The notes under the pieces are model-generated. The model was not told where the DNA came from. It saw only the letters and a list, made by a program, of their open reading frames with translations, and searched no databases. Both the position numbers and the translations under genes were made by a program. DNA of 64,000 bases, taken from the NCBI RefSeq assembly GCF_045679555.1, contig NC_092096.1, forward strand, positions 27,109,993 to 27,173,992, written 5' to 3'. Numbering within the stretch: position 1 is the stretch's first letter; each line of letters opens with the position of its first letter. Shown here one piece after another: positions 27,628 through 39,850 of the stretch. Source of the stretch: Salvelinus alpinus. Its lineage: Eukaryota > Chordata > Actinopteri > Salmoniformes > Salmonidae.

Positions 27628-29268
27628 CTACTCCCTATATATAGCCATGTTATTTTCTCCTCCCTATATATAGCCATGTTATTTTCTCCTCCCTATAGAT
27701 AGTCATGTTATTTTCTCCTCCCTATATATAGCCATGTTATTTTCTCCTCCCTATATATAGCCATGTTATTTTATACTCCCTGTATATAGCCATGTTATTT
27801 TCTACTCCCTGTATATAGCCATGTTATTTTCTACTCCCTGTATATAGCCATGTTGTTTTCTCCTCCCTGTATATAGCCATGTTATTTTCTACTCCCTGTA
27901 TATAGCCATGTTATTTTCTCCTCCCTATATATAGCCATGTTATTTTCTACTCCCTGTATATAGCCATGTTATTTTCTCCTCCCTGTATATAGTCATGTTG
28001 TTTTCTCCTCCCTGTATATAGCCATGTTATTTTCTCCTCCCTGTATATAGCCATGTTATTTTCTCCTCCCTGTATATAGTCATGTTGTTTTCTCCTCCCT
28101 GTATATAGCCATGTTATTTTCTCCTCCCTGTATATAGCCATGTTATTTTCTCCTCCCTGTATATAGCCATGTTATTTTCTACTCCCTGTATATAGTCATG
28201 TTATTTTCTCCTCCCTGTATATAGCCATATTATTTTCTACTCCCTGTATATAGCCATGTTATTTTCTACTCCCTGTATATAGCCATGTTATTTTCTACTC
28301 CCTGTATATAGCCATGTTATTTTCTCCTCCCTGTATATAGCCATGTTATTTTCTCCTCCCTGTATATAGCCATGTTATTTTCTACTCCCTGTATATAGCC
28401 ATGTTATTTTCTACTCCCTGTATATAGCCATGTTATTTTCTACTCCCTGTATATAGCCATGTTATTTTCTACTCCCTGTATATAGCCATGTTATTTTCTC
28501 CTCCCTATATATAGCCATGTTATTTTCTACTCCCTATATATAGCCATGTTATTTTCTCCTCCCTGTATATAGCCATGTTATTTTCTACTCCCTATAGATA
28601 GCCATATTATTTTCTACTCCCTGTATATAGCCATGTTATTTTCTACTCCCTGTATATAGCCATGTTATTTTCTACTCCCTATATATAGCCATGTTATTTT
28701 CTACTCCCCTATATATAGCCATGTTATTTTCTCCTCCCTGTATATAGCCATGTTATTTTCTACTCCCTATATATAGCCATGTTATTTTCTCCTCCCTGTA
28801 TATAGCCATGTTATTTTCTCCTCCCTGTATATAGCCATGTTATTTTCTACTCCCTGTATATAGCCATGTTATTTTCTACTCCCTGTATATAGCCATGTTA
28901 TTTTCTACTCCCTATATATAGCCATGTTATTTTCTTCTCCCTGTATATAGCCATGTTATTTTCTCCTCCCTGTATATAGCCATATTATTTTCTACTCCCT
29001 GTATATAGCCATGTTATTTTCTCCTCCCTGTATATAGCCATGTTATTTTCTCCTCCCTGTATATAGCCATGTTATTTTCTACTCCCTGTATATAGCCATG
29101 TTATTTTCTCCTCCCTGTATATTGCCATGTTATTTTATCCTCCCTGTATATAGCCATGTTATTTTCTACTCCCTATATTTAGTCATGTTATTTTCTCCTC
29201 CCTGTATATAGCCATGTTATTTTCTACTCCCTATAGATAGTCATGTTATTTTCTACTCCCTATAAAGT
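27628..29268 (+). repeat. 29-bp minisatellite derived from LINE 3' UTR, about 56 units
   Basis: The unit reads TCCCTGTATATAGCCATG followed by TTATTTTCTAC, with a period of 29 bp. Variants are CTCC/CTAC, TGTATATAG/TATATATAG/TATAGATAG and GCCATG/GTCATG. The word CCCTGTATATAGCC also belongs to the 3' UTR of the LINE that flanks the array, so the array probably arose by expansion of that element's own sequence. Confidence 0.95.
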
Positions 29269-30153
29269 ATCCCTAGACTTTTTTGTTATTTTGTTAGGTT
29301 ACAGCCTTATTCTAAAATGGATTATATAGTTTTTTCCCTCATCAATCTATACACAATCTATACACAAAACAATTTGAGATTTTTTGCTAATTTATCAAAT
29401 GTTTCTCATCGTCTGAGAGTCTTTGGGTGCCTTTTGGCAAACTCCAAGCGGGCTGTCATGTGCCTTTTACTGAGGAGTGGCTTCCGTCTGGCCACTCTAC
29501 CATAAAAGCCTGATTGGTCGAGTGCTGCAGAGATGGTTGTCCTTCTGGATTGTTCTTCCATCTCCACAGAGGAACTCTAGTGCTCTGTCAGAGTAACCAT
29601 TCTCCCCTGATTGCTCAGTTTGGCCGGGCGGTCAGCTCTAGGAAGAGTCTTGGTGGTTCCAAACTTCTTCCATTTTAGAATGATGGAGGCCACTGTGTTC
29701 TTGGGGACCTTCAATGCTTTTTTTTTTTTTTTTTGGACCCCAGGAAGAGTAGCTGTTTCCTTGGTAGGAACTAATGGGGATCCATAATGATTACAAATGC
29801 TGCAGACATGTTTTGGTACCCTTCCCCAGATCTGTGCCTCGACACAATCATGTCTCTGAGCTCTATGGACAATTCCTTCGACCTCATGGCTTGGTTTTTG
29901 CGCTGACATGCAATGTCAATGGAAACAGGATGCACCTGAGCTCAATTTCGAGTCTCATAGCAGGGTCTGAATACTTATGTAAATAAGGTTTTTCTGTTTT
30001 AGTTTTTTTTATACATTAGCAAACATTCTAAAAATCTGTTTTTGCTTTGTCATCATGGGGTATAGTGTGTAGATTGCTGAGGATTTTTTTTTAAATTGAA
30101 TCAAATTTAGAATAAGGCTGTAACGCAACAAAATGTGGAAAAAGTCAATGGAT
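29262..30153 (-). mobile_element. Degenerate, internally deleted Tc1-like element
   Basis: The ends are imperfect inverted repeats sharing ACAGCCTTATTCTAAAAT and its complement ATTTAGAATAAGGCTGT. Only the N-terminal, DNA-binding part of the transposase can be seen on the minus strand (NTVASIILKWKKFGTTKTLP, about 29,660-29,710; AKLSNQGRMVTL, about 29,590). The catalytic DDE domain is deleted. The element sits inside the LINE 3' UTR just after the 29-bp array. Confidence 0.85.
29719..29795 (-). mobile_element. Short poly(A)-tailed insert inside the Tc1 element
   Basis: A 77-bp insert consists of a T-run followed by GGACCCCAGGAAGAGTAGCT and TAATGGGGATCC, that is, a poly(A)-tailed piece read on the minus strand. 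It is flanked by AATGCT on both sides (29,713-29,718 and 29,796-29,801), a likely target-site duplication. It shares words with the repeat at 23,487. Confidence 0.75.
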
Positions 30154-30320
30154 ATTTTTACTCATTATTTGTATTCGTTATTTGCAGCGTATTTATTTGT
30201 CTTGTCACTATTTCTATTTTGATTTTGATTTCTTGTTCTTTAAATTTGCATTGCTGGAAAAGGACCTCTAAGTAAGTATTTTACTGTCGTCTACAAAGTA
30301 TGTGACAAAATTTGATTTGA

Positions 30321-30787
30321 AAAGAAACTCAAATTGCTCTCCCCGGGTCTGTTGCTTTAAGCCGGCCTATTCCTGTTAAAAGTCTAGAGGTAAGCCAAGT
30401 TCCTGTGCTCGTGCTAACCCACCACCTCATTATTAACAACACTATGCATTTCTTATTTAGTCATCTAGCCTAAATCAGCTGGGGGTATTTTTAAACAGCT
30501 TCATCACATTTTAATCCATCAATTAAAAGTAGGGATGTGAAAACCTGGCTTATATTAGGCCTATGTGTGTCCCAAGTCCGAACCTACCTCATCACAAAAT
30601 AATGCACGTTTGGTCTCATTAAAACCAGTTGTTCCTGTGCTGTAACCAGGGTGATCAATAAAGCTACTGGTCATTTGATACATATGGAGATTGCATATGC
30701 ACATTCATATGATACATGACAAATGGTGAATGTTATGCAACATTCTTAGAGTGCAGATTCTTAGAAGTACAGATGTGAATTATTAGT
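30321..30787. other. Spacer without recognisable gene
   Basis: No gene seen. The first 100 bp (GAAACTCAAA, TATTCCTGTTA, GTGCTAACCCACC) resemble 26,965-27,080 in word order, suggesting an old duplicated sequence on both sides of the LINE. Confidence 0.35.
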
Positions 30788-32774
30788 AGGGAAAGATGGG
30801 TGAAGGTATGTAGCTACCCCACAGGGAAAAATGGGTGAAGGTATGTAGCTACACCACAGAGAAAGAGGGGTGAAGGTATGTAGCTACCTTCACCCATCTT
30901 TCTCTGTGGGGTAGTTACATACCTTCACCCATCTTTCTCTGTGGGGTAGCTAAATACCTTCACCCATCTTTCTCTGTGGGGTAGTTACATACCTTCACCC
31001 ATCTTTCTCTGTGGGGTAGTTACATACCTTCACCCATCTTTCTCTGTGGGGTAGTTACATACCTTCACCCATCTTTCTCTGTGGGGTAGCTAAATACCTT
31101 CACCCATCTTTCTCTGTGGGGTAGTTACATACCTTCACCCATCTTTCTCTGTGGGGTAGTTACATACCTTCACCCATCTTTCTCTGTGGGGTAGTTACAT
31201 ACCTTCACCCATCTTTCTCTGTGGGGTAGTTACATACCTTCACCCATCTTTCTCTGTGGGGTAGCTAAATACCTTCACCCATCTTTCTCTGTGGGGTAGC
31301 TACATACCTTCACCCATCTTTCTCTGTGGGGTAGCTAAATACCTTCACCCATCTTTCTCTGTGGGGTAGTTACATACCTTCACCCATCTTTCTCTGTGGG
31401 GTAGTTACATACCTTCACCCATCTTTCTCTGTGGGGTAGTTACATACCTTCACCCATCTTTCTCTGTGGGGTAGTTACATACCTTCACCCATCTTTCTCT
31501 GTGGGGTAGCTAAATACCTTCACCCATCTTTCTCTGTGGGGTAGCTAAATACCTTCACCCATCTTTCTCTGTGGGGTAGCTACATACCTTCACCCATCTT
31601 TCTCTGTGGGGTAGCTAAATACCTTCACCCATCTTTTTCTGTGGGGTAGTTACATACCTTCACCCATCTTTCTCTGTGGGGTAGCTAAATACCTTCACCC
31701 ATCTTTCTCTGTGGGGTAGCTACATACCTTCACCCCTCTTTCCCTGTGGGGTAGTTACATACCTTCACCCATCTTTCTCTGTGGGGTAGTTACATACCTT
31801 CACCTCTCTTTCTCTGTGGTGTAGCTAAATACCTTCACCCCTCTTTCCCTGTGGGGTAGTTACATACCTTCACCCATCTTTCTCTGTGGGGTAGCTACAT
31901 ACCTTCACCCATCTTTCTCTGTGGGGTAGTTACATACCTTCACCCATCTTTCTCTGTGGGGTAGTTACATACCGTCACCCATCTTCCCCCGTGGGGTAGT
32001 TACATACCTTCCCCCATCTTTCTCTGTGGGGTAGTTACATACCTTCACCCATCTTTTTCTGTGGGGTAGTTACATACCTTCACCCATCTTTCTCTGTGGG
32101 GTAGCTAAATACCTTCACCCATCTTTCTCTGTGGGGTAGCTACATACCTTCACCCCTCTTTCCCTGTGGGGTAGTTACATACCTTCACCCATCTTTCTCT
32201 GTGGGGTAGTTACATACCTTCACCTCTCTTTCTCTGTGGTGTAGCTAAATACCTTCACCCCTCTTTCCCTGTGGGGTAGTTACATACCTTCACCCATCTT
32301 TCTCTGTGGGGTAGCTACATACCTTCACCCATCTTTCTCTGTGGGGTAGCTACATACCTTCACCCATCTTTCTCTGTGGGGTAGTTACATACCTTCACCT
32401 CTCTTTCTCTGTGGTGTAGCTAAATACCTTCACCCCTCTTTCCCTGTGGGGTAGTTACATACCTTCACCCATCTTTCTCTGTGGGGTAGCTACATACCTT
32501 CACCCATCTTTCTCTGTGGGGTAGCTACATACCTTCACCCATCTTTCTCTGTGGGGTAGCTACATACCTTCACCCATCTTTCTCTGTGGGGTATTTAGCT
32601 ACCCCACAGAGAAAGATGGGTGAAGGTATTTAACTACCCCACAGAGAAAGATGGGTGAAGGTATTTAGCTACCCCACAGAGAAAGAGGGGTGAAGGTATG
32701 TAGCTACACCACAGAGAAAGAGGGGTGAAGGTACAGTATCTATCCCACAGAGAAAGAGGGGTGAAGGTATGTAG
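30788..32774. repeat. 35-bp minisatellite with inverted core, about 56 units
   Basis: The unit (plus-strand form in the core) is TACCTTCACCCATCTTTCTC then TGTGGGGTAGTTACA, period 35 bp. About three units at 30,788-30,883 and about five at 32,596-32,774 run in the opposite direction (GTGAAGGTATGTAGCTACCC), while the roughly 1.7-kb core between them is inverted. Each switch is a near-perfect palindrome with a 6-bp spacer: GAAGGTA-TGTAGC-TACCTTC near 30,883 and GTGGGGTA-TTTAGC-TACCCCAC near 32,596. Confidence 0.95.
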
Positions 32775-32925
32775 CTACCTCATGTGGAAAATGATTCCTC
32801 ACACACAATGTAAGTCCAGTGAAGCGGGGAAAAAGAGGGGGAAGGTATGTAGCTACCTCACGTGGAAAATGATTCCTCACACACAATGTAAGTCCAGTGA
32901 AGCGGGGGAAAAGAGGGGGAAGGTG
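32775..32925 (+). repeat. Two-copy 78-bp tandem duplication
   Basis: Two nearly identical 78-bp copies, each beginning CTACCTCA and containing TGGAAAATGATTCCTCACAC and GTAAGTCCAGTGAAGCGGGG, adjoin the 35-bp array. Each ends in an array-like GAAGGTATGTAG, so the duplication probably arose at the array edge. Confidence 0.9.
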
Positions 32926-33062
32926 AGAAGGGTTTACACTTTTTAATGGACGGTACTGTATGTCATATCAGCTTGACTTTACTGGAAATGGCTTGAGCAC
33001 ATATTACCATAAATGATGTAACATCAGGCCAAGTTTGTGAATGGACAAAAAGCTCCCCTTTC

Positions 33063-34400
33063 TCCAACCCCCTTTTTCTTATACTCCACTCCATCTTCTC
33101 TTGTTTAACTTCATCCATCCCCCTCCCTCCCTGCAACTCCTTTATCCATCCTTCTCTCCTTCCCTCCAACTCCTTTATCCATCCCTCTCTCCCTCCCTCC
33201 AACTCCTTTATCCATCCCTCCCTCCAACTCCTTTATCCATCCCTCTCTCCTTCCCTCCAACTCTTTTATCCATCCCTCTCTCTCCCTCTCCCTCCCTCCT
33301 TGCAACTCCTTTATCTATCCCTCTCTCTCCCTCCCTACAACTCCTTTATCCACCCCTCTCTCCTCCCCTGCAACTCCTTTATCCATCCCTCTCTCCTTCC
33401 CTCCAACTCTTTTATCCATCCCTCTCTCTCCCTCTCCCTCCCTCCTTGCAACTCCTTTATCCATCAATCCCTCTCTCTCCCTCCCTCCTTGCAACTCCTT
33501 TATCTATCCCTCTCTCTCCCTCCCTCCCTCCCTCCCTCCAACTCCTTTATCCAACCCTCCCTCCTTGCAACTCCTTTATCTATCCCTCTCCCTCCCTCCC
33601 TCCAGCTCCTTTATCCATCCCTCTCTCTCTCCCTCCAACTCCTTTATCCATCCATCCATCCCTCTCTCCCTCCCTCCAACTCCTTCATCCATCCCTCTCT
33701 CCCTCCAACTCCCTTATCTATCCCTCTCTCCAACTCCTTTATCCTTCCCTCTCTCCTTCCATCCAACTCCTTTATCCATCCACCCCCCTCTCCAACTCCT
33801 TTATCAATCCCTCTCTCTCTCCCTCCAACTCCTTTATCCATCCATCCCTCTCTCCCTCCCTCCAACTCCTTCATCCATCCCTCTAACTCCCTTATCTATC
33901 CCTCTCTCCCTCCCTCCAACTCCTTTATCCTTCCCTCTCTCCTTCCATCCCACTCCTTTATCCAGCCATCCCCCTCTCCAACTCCTTTATCCATCCCTCT
34001 CTCCTTCCCTCCAACTCCTTTATCCATCCCTCTCTCCTTCCATCCAACTCCTTTATCCATCCATCCACCTCTCCCTCCAACTCCTTCATCCATCCCTCTC
34101 TCCTTCCCTCCAACTCCTGTATTCATCCCTCTCAACTTCCCTCCAACTCCTTTATCCATCCCTCTTTCCTTCCCTCCAACTCCTTTATCCATCCCTCTCT
34201 CCTTCCATCCAACTCCTTTATCCATCCATCCATCCCCCTCTCCAACTCCTTTATCCATCCCTCTCTCCTTCCCTCCAGCTCCTTTATCCATCCCTCTTTC
34301 CTTCCCTCCAACTCCTTTATCATTCCCTCACTTCTTTCCCCCAACTCCTTTCTCCCATCCTTACACCATCCTCCCCATATTTCCCTTTCTTTAATCAAAC
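33063..34400 (+). repeat. Pyrimidine-only minisatellite, about 33-bp unit
   Basis: About 1.3 kb is built of CTCCCTCCAACTCCTTTATC and CATCCCTCTCTCC words with variable spacing. The plus strand is almost pure C and T except for AAC and ATC words. Long Pro/Ser/Leu frames on the plus strand and Gly/Arg/Glu frames on the minus strand follow from composition and are not genes. Confidence 0.95.
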
Positions 34401-34613
34401 AGAGTGCAGCCTTCCCACTGGACAACATGTATTATGTCCCAGTCACGTCTGCTGCATCAGCCATTTCTCACACATAACTGGGACCCGCTGTGGCGTGAAT
34501 GCGTCTGCAAACAGTGGATTGTTAGACGGCGCGCCAGCCCGAATTACTGTAACACACAACCGGCTTCCAACACTGGCCTATTACTCAGCCAGTTACCCCC
34601 TTCCCCTTCCCCG

Positions 34614-34734
<121 letters not shown>

Positions 34735-35212
34735 TAGTTTTTTTTAGGGCAGCTGCCATCAATTAAAGCAACGGAAGTCACATGCTGCTGCGTATTCACT
34801 GAGGATCAAGCATTAGTGATGCACCCCCTGTACCCTCCACACACACACACAGCACGTACGGTGCAGGTCACATGGAGTTTTACTCATAGGGAAGCAGTTG
34901 CGCAATTGTGCCCCAGAGACGTGCTCCGGGGACGAAGAGCTTGGATGTTGTGGGGACAGAGCATGTGTTTAATCTGTGACACCTGGTGAGCATATGGAGG
35001 CAGAGGAAACTTTAGAGTACTTGGTACGGAGCATCCATTGGCCCAGCGGGCCATCAAGCAGAGGAAGTGTTATCCTGATGAGGATGCTCTGAGAACATAT
35101 AAACCTGGCTTCCCTAGTCTAACTCCATGTCAGCCTTGATAACGGTGGAATTCCAGATTCGCTTTTTGCAGCTGCGCTGCACAGATTATCACGAGAAACA
35201 GAGAAGCACTTA

Positions 35213-36017
35213 GCGGTCGGCCCCTCAACGGGGACGTCCAGATGAGGAACAACATCAAGTTGCTGGCCATGATCACTGTGGTCCACATAAAGAATTATCT
35301 GACCGAGGTACCACACACACCTCTTACTCAGCTACTCTGTATGCGTGATACGACGTAAAAGTATTCTGTGGGTAACGGACATGAGTAGGATAAATTTGTT
35401 CAATGGAAATGTGGTTGGGTACACTACAGACCTTCACTTAATAGCAATGTGTGGGCACATGTGTATGTGCATGTATGAGTCAAACATGAATGTGGTTAAA
35501 GAAAACATGAGGGTATATTTTACTGACTGACTCGCTCAGGATAGTATCATGCAAAGTCTACTGATTAAAATGATTGAGATAATCCCTGTGAATTAAAGAT
35601 TCGTTAGAAAGAAATACATTACATAACCAATGTCCATAAAACTATTTTATATTTAATAAATGCAAAGAAAAGAAAAACAAATACACAAATCCCTCTACTC
35701 TCCCTCCATTCCCTCAGTTCGACGTTCCCCCGGAGATGGAGTTCAACCCCATGAACCCCCCCATCGAGGGCCTGGCCTCCATCTGGGTCCACCTGGGGGG
35801 CCTGGAGGAGAGTCTGCAAGACAGCAGGTGTGGTCAGGTGTATGAGGACTTGTCCAGCATGCGGGGGTGGGTGCACTCCTTGTCCCAGGCCCTGGACTGC
35901 CCTGATCTGGCCAAGCCTGGCGGAGAGGCCCTGAAGACGGTCTATCAGAGCCTGGTGGAGGGGCAGAGGTACATGGAGAAGATCAGTCTCAACCTGGACA
36001 AGCTCAAGATCTGCTGA
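35213..36017 (+). pseudogene. Leptin copy lacking promoter, exon 1 and signal peptide
   Basis: Exon 2 is cut at codon 24 of the complete copy. From Gly24 on it is intact to the donor at 35,307 (ACCGAG|GTACC). Exon 3 (35,718-36,017) is complete, with acceptor CCATTCCCTCAG and stop at 36,015. Compared with the complete copy, only two amino-acid changes were noticed (FNVPPE to FDVPPE, LEDSLQ to LEESLQ). Upstream sequence comes from part A of the duplication. It stays open in frame for about 24 codons back to a TAA at 35,140 but offers no ATG before the internal MRNNIKLL (35,242). A TATA-like ATATAAA (35,098-35,104) lies about 115 bp upstream of the junction. Any product would lack a secretion signal. 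Most likely a recent pseudogene; expression from the captured upstream sequence cannot be excluded. Confidence 0.85.
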
Positions 36018-36404
36018 GACCCCACACATGTGCACAGGAGCAGGCAGGCAGCCGGATAACCAGGCACACACAGATGCATAGTTTCTACACACCACACACA
36101 GTGTTATTCTAAATTATGTTTTTTATATAATGTTTTTCTTTAAATGTATTTTGTCTTATCATTATTATGAATATTTTGTTATTCTGTTCATAACTATTAA
36201 TGATTATTTGTTATAATAATATGTAATGCTTTAAAAGTCATATTTAAAGTTTGTTGTAGCACTGATAGCTCTTCATGCTCTTTTTGACAGAGGTGCAATA
36301 CATTTATCTAATGAGTTGTTTGAATATATTGAAAGAATTGAAGCTTTTGTGGCACTGAAGAATGAACTGTTGTAAAAAGGTTTTATATTTGAAACGGAGG
36401 GCGC

Positions 36405-36485
36405 AGGCCAGGGCTCTCCACCCTGTGAAAACCGACAGGAAGGGTAGCTTTCCAGGAACAGGGTTGGAGAGCCCTGGCCTAGGCC
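36405..36485. repeat. Palindromic hairpin in leptin 3' UTR (left copy)
   Basis: AGGCCAGGGCTCTCCA pairs with TGGAGAGCCCTGGCCT about 45 bp further on, with partial pairing between. The word set is that of a common fish hairpin repeat, so a small MITE has probably landed in the 3' UTR. It is present in both duplicates. Confidence 0.75.
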
Positions 36486-36582
36486 AATGTATTTTAGGGA
36501 TGCTATTTTTTAAATGAAATAATTCAGCTTCTGTAGCATTGTTACCTAGAGCTTTTAAGGATGTGTTGTTTTGTAATTTTGC

Positions 36583-36588
36583 AATAAA
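36583..36588 (+). terminator. Poly(A) signal of left leptin copy
   Basis: AATAAA lies 566 bp after the stop codon, at the same place as in the right copy. Confidence 0.75.
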
Positions 36589-37263
36589 TGATTTTGAAAC
36601 GAGAGCAAAAGTATCCTATCCCTTAAAAACACACAAAAAAATCTTGAAAATGTAGGCCTATTAATTGTTAATTCTATAGCCTCAATTATCGGCAGCAATG
36701 ATAGCCACTTTTATTCAAAAGTTCAATTAAAAAGTGGAACTAAAACTCAGCACTATCTTCTATAAATGTAGTGTTGGTATTTCCTTACAAAAGCAAGCCA
36801 CTACAAGAGTAGCCCAGACTACAAATGAAAAGATAACATAATGGATCCATTTTGTAGGTAAAGTGAACTGTTCCCAAATTGGTCACTTTTCCCATTGTCA
36901 TGTTTAAATAGGCCTAGATATCAAGTTGAAAACTGTCCTAGAAAGTAAATGAATAACAGTGGGTGGACTCGAGACAAACTGTTAGGCAACCTTTCCTATT
37001 TCCAGGCTAATCATTTTTCAACAGAAATTAATCATATGCTACAGGCCTATTTCAAGCTGAGGTTTGAGCTGTTTAAACAGAGCTGCAACCACCACATTTT
37101 ATGTAGTCTGGGAACTTCAAAAAGCAACCTGGTCTCAGAGTATTTCATATTATTCTGTACGTAAATGCGAACCCCCCCAATGAGTATCATATGTTACGTA
37201 TGTATCAATTTGTGGATGTCCATCATTAATTTCATATGATATGTTACGAATGGTAATTCCCCG

Positions 37264-37266
<3 letters not shown>

Positions 37267-37320
<54 letters not shown>
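37267..37320 (+). repeat. (CA)n microsatellite, right duplicate
   Basis: About 54 bp of CA, matching 34,617-34,732. Confidence 0.98.
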
Positions 37321-37325
<5 letters not shown>

Positions 37326-38088
37326 ATTTAGGGCAGCTGCCATCAATTAAAGCAACGGAAGTCACATGCTGCTGCGTATTCACTGAGAATCAAGCATTAG
37401 TGATGCACCCCCTGTACCCTCCACACACACACACAGCACGTACGGTGCAGGTCACATGGAGTTTTACTCATAGGGAAGCAGTTGCGCAATTGTGCCCCAG
37501 AGACGTGCTCCGGGGACGAAGAGCTTGGATGTTGTGGGGACAGAGCATGTGTTTAATCTGTGACACCTGGTGAGCATATGGAGGCAGAGGAAACTTTAGA
37601 GTACTTGGTACGGAGCATCCATTGGCCCAGCGGGCCATCAAGCAGAGGAAGTGTTATCCTGATGAGGATGCTCTGAGAACATATAAACCTGGCTTCCCTA
37701 GTCTAACTCCATGTCAGCCTTGATAATGGTGGAATTCCAGATTCGCTTTTTGCAGCTGTGCTGCACAGATTATCACGAGAAACAGAGAAGCACTTAGCAT
37801 CCACATGAACAATCTTCTGAGATGTGCAGCAGAAAAGATGATGACATGGAACCACCATTTAGCATCTTTGTCCGCTGTGGACAATCCTTTTCTAATCTAC
37901 AGTACATCAATGGAAACCAGTGGCTTCAAGCTAACCAATTCAATTCAAGTGAGTAACAGACAGCAGAAGACACAGAGACCCATGTGGAGTGTGAGTTAAA
38001 CAGACTTTCACTAATCCAGCTTTTGGGTCTGTTTGCTGGTAAGCTGTCGTTGAACTCACCTTTTGGACACATGAAGTTCCAGATCCAC

Positions 38089-38150
38089 GTTTTAATAACA
38101 GGTTTTAATAACAGGTTTTAAAAACAGATTTTAATAACAGGTTTAAATAA
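38089..38150 (+). repeat. Short tandem repeat GGTTTTAATAACA
   Basis: About five imperfect copies of a 13-14 bp word, followed by unrelated sequence. Confidence 0.8.
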
Positions 38151-38337
38151 CTGGTTGGCACTCTGTTTAAATGGTCCCTCGTCAGTATGGCTGGCCCATT
38201 GACGTGTGCTGTCATGTGCTTTGTTGTCATTGGCTGATTGGGTTGAGAATGCCTGGAAGTACCTAGAAAATAGAAATACCTCAAGTCTCAGCAATCCTGA
38301 GCAGAGACCCAGAGGCTGCATCAATCAGTCAGTTACT

Positions 38338-38525
38338 CAAACACACACACGGACACACACTCACACACACACAGAAACCAAAAAAACAGCCAAAGACATG
38401 TACACGTGCACTCACAGAGACACCCAGGCATTGACAAGTGCAAACACAGACACACTTGCATGAACCCAAACACAAACACACACTGCAAGTGCACACAAAC
38501 ACACATTATGCATAAACACACACCT
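38338..38525 (+). repeat. Degenerate CA-rich tract
   Basis: Interrupted CACACA blocks mixed with ACATGTACACG and similar words; an old, broken microsatellite. Confidence 0.8.
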
Positions 38526-38529
38526 GTAC

Positions 38530-38625
38530 GTGTCACAGCCAGGATCTGAACCCGGGTCGCCCATGGGCGATACCAATGTCTTAACCAGTAGACCAACAGG
38601 AAATGTCCTATTGGGCCGAGGGCTG
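38530..38625 (-). mobile_element. tRNA-derived SINE-like sequence
   Basis: On the minus strand TGGTCTACTGG (A box, 38,585-38,595) is followed about 43 bp later by GGTTCAGATCC (B box, 38,542-38,552), the spacing of a Pol III type 2 promoter. The anticodon arm does not fold properly (4-base loop), so it is not a functional tRNA gene; a SINE head or tRNA pseudogene fits better. Confidence 0.55.
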
Positions 38626-39164
38626 GAGTGTTTTGACAGGTATACACACAGATGAAGTACAGCACAACCTAGAGAGCTGCACCAACAGCTGAGACTAACT
38701 AATGAACACATGAAGCTTTGATCTGAAATGATTCTGAAATGCTGGTTTCTGTTTTTTCCTGTCAATTAAGACCTAGACAAGCAGGTGAGGGGAGATCCTT
38801 ACTAAACAGTGACCTTAATTCATCAGTCAAGTACAATGGAGGAGTTAAAACCCGCCGAGACTCAGCCCTCCATGGAATGAGTTTGACACGTTCTTTAAAT
38901 GGTTCAGTCTTACTTAATTATCATAAACAAATATGCAAGAATGTTGCTTTTTTGGTAGCAACATTACAGCACACAATAAAGAGGCAATGTATTACTGTGG
39001 TAACTAGTTGTGATAACTTGCTGTTTCTCATAATTACCCAGGTAATAGATAAGTAACTACATCACAAAAACACCAAAAATGAGGAATGACATTTCACATT
39101 AATTAAATGAAATCATGGCTGGAAAATGCAGTTGACCCTATATCAGTAGTATTATCATTATGTT

Positions 39165-39850
39165 ATTCATAAAATTACATTTTATTGGTCACATATACAT
39201 ATTTAGCAGATTTGCGGGTGTAGTGAAATGCTTGTGTTCCTAGCTCCAACAGTGCAGTAGTATCTAAAAACGATTCACAACAATACACACCTACCTAAAA
39301 GTAAAAGAATGGAATTAAGAAATATATAAATATTAGATTGTGCAATGTCGGAGTGGCATTGACTAAAATACAGTAGAATTGAACACAGTATATACATATG
39401 AGATGAGGAAAGCAGTATGTAAACATGATTTAAACTAGTGTTCCATTATTAAAGTGGCCAGTGATTCCAAGTCTATGTATATAGGGCAGCAGCCTCTAAT
39501 GTGCAGGGTTGCGTAACCAAGTGGAAGCTGGCTAATGATGGCTATTTAAGTCTGAGGGCCTAGGATAGAAGCTGTTTTTCAGTCTCTCTGTCCCAGCTTT
39601 TATGCACCTATACTGACCTCGTCTTCTGGATGATAGTGGGGTGAACAGGCCGTGGCTCGGGTGGTTGATGTCCTTGGTGATCTTTTTGGCCTTCCTGCTA
39701 AATCGGGTGCTGTAGGTGTCCTGGAGGGCAGGTAGTTTGCCCCTGGTGATGGGTTGGGCAGACCGCACCACCCTCAAGTGTCCTGTGGTTGCGGGTGGTG
39801 CAGGTGCATCCATTGTCTGATAGAAGGTGTGAGAGGATATGCTATACAGT
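39165..39850 (-). mobile_element. 5'-truncated LINE (L2/Rex1-type), minus strand
   Basis: The 3' UTR (GTAGTGAAATGCTTGTGTTC, CTCCAACAGTGCAGTA, TATATAGGGCAGCAGCCTCT) matches, with divergence, the 3' UTR of the larger element at 45,714. Upstream on the minus strand the end of the RT is readable: RRGQYRCIKAGTERLKNSFY (about 39,560-39,620). Beyond about 39,850 the similarity stops. It lies in the intergenic segment that the left leptin duplicate has lost. Confidence 0.82.

Noticed and set aside
35619-36095. 158-codon frame antisense to leptin exon 3 (and its twin at 41,977-42,459)
   Set aside because: It is open only because the GC-rich leptin exon lacks stops on the other strand; it has no recognisable protein.
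38540-38600. Functional tRNA gene on the minus strand
   Set aside because: A and B boxes are present, but the anticodon arm has a 4-base loop and the acceptor ends do not pair; it is SINE- or pseudogene-like.
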